This document shows positions 5,071-7,104 of a DNA stretch of 7,104 bases, piece after piece. Below the pieces are notes generated by a model, which was given only the letters and a program-made list of their open reading frames with translations, did not search any database and had not been told where the DNA came from. The stretch is from Oscillospiraceae bacterium (lineage in GTDB: Bacteria; Bacillota; Clostridia; Oscillospirales; Oscillospiraceae). The translations under genes were made by a program, and so were the position numbers. The first letter of the stretch is position 1. The number at the start of each line of letters is the position of its first letter. The stretch is taken from positions 1-7,104 of the forward strand of contig JAJPXI010000083.1 of the NCBI GenBank assembly GCA_021205585.1, read 5' to 3'.

Positions 5071-5838
5071 ATGCTCTTTAAGATTTTTGTCTCCATCGTC
5101 GCCGGCCTGGGGGCGGGGGTGGCCACCGGCCTTGCGGGTCTGTCCGCCGCCACGGTCATCTCCCCCCTGCTCATCGGTCTGCTGGATATGACCTCCTACG
5201 ACTCCATGATTGTCGCCCTGTCCTCCGACGTGCTGGCCTCGGCGGCCTCCGCCGCGGTCTACGGCAAGCATAAGAACATCGACATCAGGCACGGCCTGGT
5301 CATGGCCGTGGCCGTGGTGCTGATGACCATTGCGGGCAGCTATGTGGGCTCCCTGGTGCCCACCACGCCCATGGGCTTTCTGTCCATCCTGTCCTCCATG
5401 ACCATGGGCCTGCGCTTTCTCTTCTTCCCCACTTTCAAGGCCCGGAAGATGCATCTGGGCAAGGACTGGAGTACCAAAATGGCGGAGTCGGCCATCTGCG
5501 GAATCTGCATCGGCTTTGTCTGCGGGTTCATCGGCGTGGGGGGCGGCATGATGATGCTCTTTGTGCTGACCATCATCATGGGCTACCCCGTCAAGCAGGC
5601 CGTGGGAACCAGCGTGTTCATCATGACCTTCGCCGCCCTGACCGGTGCCATCTCCCACATCGCCCTGTCCGGGCTGCCGGACCTGGTGGTCTTATGCACC
5701 TGCATCATCGCCACCCTGGTGGGCGCCCAGATCTCCTCCATGCTGGCCAACAAGTCCCCCACGGAAAAGCTCAACCGCATCGTGGGCTGGATGTTGCTGA
5801 TTATCGGCGTATTTATGTTCATTATGAACCTGCTGTAA
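5071..5838 (+). CDS. TSUP (TauE/SafE) family membrane transporter, probable sulfate or sulfur-oxyanion carrier
   Basis: This is a 255-residue polytopic membrane protein with about eight hydrophobic segments (roughly 3-37, 44-64, 72-97, 100-120, 138-170, 174-198, 204-226, 234-254). It shows the duplicated TSUP architecture: an N-terminal AGLGAGVATGLAGLSAAT half and a C-terminal half with FIGVGGGMMM (153-162), GYPVKQAVGTS (171-181) and SMLANKSPTEKLN. The family moves sulfite, sulfoacetate, sulfate and related organosulfur anions. Direction and substrate cannot be read from sequence. As last gene of a PAPS and sulfotransferase run it most likely imports sulfate for the pathway, but export of sulfite or a sulfated product remains possible. 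Translation initiation signals are weak, and a strong terminator follows 13 nt after the stop. Confidence 0.9.
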   Translation: MLFKIFVSIVAGLGAGVATGLAGLSAATVISPLLIGLLDMTSYDSMIVALSSDVLASAASAAVYGKHKNIDIRHGLVMAVAVVLMTIAGSYVGSLVPTTPMGFLSILSSMTMGLRFLFFPTFKARKMHLGKDWSTKMAESAICGICIGFVCGFIGVGGGMMMLFVLTIIMGYPVKQAVGTSVFIMTFAALTGAISHIALSGLPDLVVLCTCIIATLVGAQISSMLANKSPTEKLNRIVGWMLLIIGVFMFIMNLL

Positions 5839-5851
5839 TCCGCAGCAGCGC

Positions 5852-5903
5852 AAAGCGGGCCGTTCCGGGAATCCCTCTCCCGAAACGGCCCGCTTTTTAT
5901 TTT
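5852..5903 (+). terminator. Intrinsic terminator of the sulfotransferase-cysD-cysNC-TSUP operon
   Basis: AAAGCGGGCCGTT (5852-5864) pairs with AACGGCCCGCTTT (5884-5896). After one mismatch the stem continues with CGGGA (5866-5870) and TCCCG (5878-5882). A T-rich tail (CTTTTTATTTTT) follows on the plus strand. It lies between convergent genes; the minus-strand side has only TTT after the stem, so it should work mainly for the operon. Confidence 0.9.
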
Positions 5904-5905
5904 TC

Positions 5906-6772
5906 CTATTCCTCCAAAAAATCGCGGGGATCCATGCCGTAAACCTGCACCACCTCCAGCAAATCGGAGTGGAGCAAATCGTAGGTAGTGGCCAGTCGGC
6001 CGCCGTCGCTGTCCAGGTCGTAGCCCAGCTGATACCAGGCGTACCACACCAGGTAGGAGCACTGCAGCCCAAAGCCCCGGCTGGAGGGGTCGGGGGCCTT
6101 GGCAGAGCCAAGCAGGCCGGCAGTCAGACGATAGGGGATATCCAGAAGATTTTCCAGGCTGTACTCCACCACCTGCTGCTGCTCCTCTGCGGTGACGTCC
6201 TTGACGCGCAGCACCGCGTAATTGGAGTAGGTAGACCAGTGGGAAACGTTTTTCAGGGTGGAGTCGGTGCCCAGCACCACGCACTCCAACGCCGTGTCCC
6301 CGTCGATGACCAGCCCCGCGTGGCCGTGCCGCCAGCCGGCGGTGTGGGTGGACAGGGTCAGCACGATGTCCCCCGGCTGCAAATCCACCAGGGGGACGCC
6401 GGAGCCCTCCGCAATGCGGTCCTCCCTGGTGAACCAGCCCAGCAGCCCCCTGCACTCGGCCTGGGGCGGGTTGAAAAAGGTCTCCTGGGCATCCAAAATG
6501 GTCTGGAAGTCCCCGGCCTCCAGCAGCTTTTCCACAGCGGACGCGCCCAGACCGGTCTGGAGGAAGATGGTCTCCAAATCGGTCTGTTCGGTCAGAGTGA
6601 CCTGGGGGTAGTCCGGCACAAAATACCCGTCCCGGTGGGCCCACAGTGTCTGGGCCGCCAGGAAAGCGGCGCAAAACAGTATGACGGCCAGCACAGCCAG
6701 CAGCAGCCGGCGCAGCCAGCGCTTTTTCCACAGGCTGCCCGCACGGCGGCCCAGGGAGGCGAAAATCGGCAT
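5906..6772 (-). CDS. Membrane-anchored YiiX-like (permuted papain / NlpC-P60 fold) putative hydrolase
   Basis: This is a 288-residue protein with a basic N-terminus and one transmembrane helix (about 22-44), so the rest probably lies outside the cytoplasm. The catalytic region has the permuted order of YiiX/DUF830 and LRAT-like members of the NlpC/P60 superfamily: GDIVLTLSTHTAGWRHGHAGLVID (His151, in 134-157), then LEC (Glu163), and late LQCSYLVWYAWYQLG (Cys238). His151, Cys238 and possibly Glu163 are the predicted catalytic residues. The start at 6772 is chosen because GAAAGGA lies 6 nt upstream; in-frame ATGs at 6811 and 6793 lack such a site. The substrate could be a cell-wall peptide or a lipid amide or ester, and is unknown. 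It converges on the sulfation operon and shows no functional link to it. Confidence 0.8.
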   Translation of the reverse strand: MPIFASLGRRAGSLWKKRWLRRLLLAVLAVILFCAAFLAAQTLWAHRDGYFVPDYPQVTLTEQTDLETIFLQTGLGASAVEKLLEAGDFQTILDAQETFFNPPQAECRGLLGWFTREDRIAEGSGVPLVDLQPGDIVLTLSTHTAGWRHGHAGLVIDGDTALECVVLGTDSTLKNVSHWSTYSNYAVLRVKDVTAEEQQQVVEYSLENLLDIPYRLTAGLLGSAKAPDPSSRGFGLQCSYLVWYAWYQLGYDLDSDGGRLATTYDLLHSDLLEVVQVYGMDPRDFLEE

Positions 6773-6778
6773 GGGACA

Positions 6779-6785
6779 TCCTTTC
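6779..6785 (-). promoter_or_regulatory. Ribosome binding site deciding the start of the YiiX-like gene
   Basis: The minus strand reads GAAAGGA, 6 nt before ATG at 6772-6770. It overlaps the codons that a start at 6811 would use, which supports the shorter protein. Confidence 0.6.
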
Positions 6786-6813
6786 TTTTTCATATCAATG
6801 GCATAGAGCATTG

Positions 6814-6820
6814 AAGGAGG
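6814..6820 (+). promoter_or_regulatory. Ribosome binding site of the PRC-barrel gene
   Basis: AAGGAGG lies 8 nt before the ATG at 6829 and is close to the full anti-Shine-Dalgarno complement. The 56-bp divergent gap (6773-6828) shows no convincing promoter hexamers. Confidence 0.85.
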
Positions 6821-6828
6821 CGGGGCGC

Positions 6829-7104
6829 ATGGAAAAAAGGATTCGGCAGCTCCGGGGGCGGCATGTGGTGGACATCCACAGCGGCAGCGGGTACGGCCGG
6901 GTGGGGGATTTGGAAATTGACCTGGAGAGCGGGGCCATCCGGGCCCTGCTGGTGCCCGGCCGCCGGTGGTGGTTCGGCCTGAAGCGGGAGCGGGACCGGG
7001 TGTTCCCCTGGGACGCCGTCCAGTGCTTCGGGGAGGATTTCATCCTGGTGGACGGCACCCGGGAGCGCCCTCCCGCCCAGGGCCGTGCCGGACGGTTTTC
7101 CCCC
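6829..7104 (+). CDS. PRC-barrel domain protein of the YlmC/YmxH sporulation family (3' end outside the window)
   Basis: The frame starts at ATG 6829 after a strong AAGGAGG site and stays open for 92 codons to the window edge, so the protein is incomplete. Residues about 7-76 match the small Firmicutes YlmC/YmxH PRC-barrel: LRGRHVVDIHSG, GRVGDLEIDLESGAIRALLVPG, then VFPWDAVQCFGEDFILVD. Members are usually about 80-90 residues, so this copy has a Pro/Arg-rich C-terminal extension of at least some 15 residues. The family is widespread in spore formers, but its molecular role is poorly defined; PRC-barrels generally mediate binding. Family assignment rests on motif recall. Confidence 0.8.
   Translation, partial: MEKRIRQLRGRHVVDIHSGSGYGRVGDLEIDLESGAIRALLVPGRRWWFGLKRERDRVFPWDAVQCFGEDFILVDGTRERPPAQGRAGRFSP

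Noticed and set aside
5583..6779. Long minus-strand open frame (398 codons) across the TSUP end and the YiiX-like gene
   Set aside because: It crosses the terminator and overlaps two better genes in other frames; its Pro/Gly/Arg-rich composition is typical of a shadow frame.
1..7104. CRISPR array, tRNA, rRNA, insertion sequence or prophage genes
   Set aside because: No regularly spaced repeats, no tRNA-like cloverleaf that I could recognise, and no transposase or integrase motifs were seen on either strand.

Overview
The window looks like a GC-rich, Gram-positive Clostridia chromosome, most likely an Oscillospiraceae-type gut anaerobe. The evidence is strong GGAGG-type ribosome binding sites, high third-position GC, and a YlmC/YmxH-type PRC-barrel gene at the right edge, a family typical of spore-forming Firmicutes. 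The taxonomic placement is inference from sequence style, not from a marker gene.

The core is a forward four-gene run, about 1003-5838: a PAPS-dependent sulfotransferase, CysD (ATP sulfurylase catalytic subunit), a CysN-CysC fusion (ATP sulfurylase GTPase plus APS kinase), and a TSUP/TauE-SafE family anion transporter. It ends in a strong intrinsic terminator at 5852-5903. Together the proteins would turn sulfate into APS, then PAPS, then a sulfated acceptor. No PAPS or APS reductase and no sulfite reductase lies in the window, so the locus reads as a sulfonation cassette rather than a reductive sulfur assimilation operon. The sulfotransferase and cysD overlap by 17 bp. A 133-nt gap between cysD and cysNC is almost completely tiled by four inverted repeats.

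Divergent from this run, on the left (130-816, minus strand), is an OmpR/PhoB-type response regulator. Its receiver domain lacks the phospho-accepting aspartate (Ser52 instead), the conserved lysine (Ala102) and the normal acidic pair. The 186-nt divergent region (817-1002) holds a pair of 11-bp-phased TTAACA repeats facing the sulfotransferase and a pair of 11-bp-phased TTCACA repeats facing the regulator. A TTTCTGA/TCAGAAA palindrome lies between them, and an 18-bp perfect palindrome lies in the regulator's leader. This layout suggests that the regulator, or a PhoP/PhoB-like relative, controls both directions.

The right end holds a convergent gene (5906-6772, minus strand) for a membrane-anchored, YiiX-like permuted papain/NlpC-fold protein. 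Divergent from it is a PRC-barrel gene (6829 to the window end, still open). Positions 1-129 are visibly AT-rich. They hold no recognisable gene, only an unexplained stop-free frame on the minus strand.
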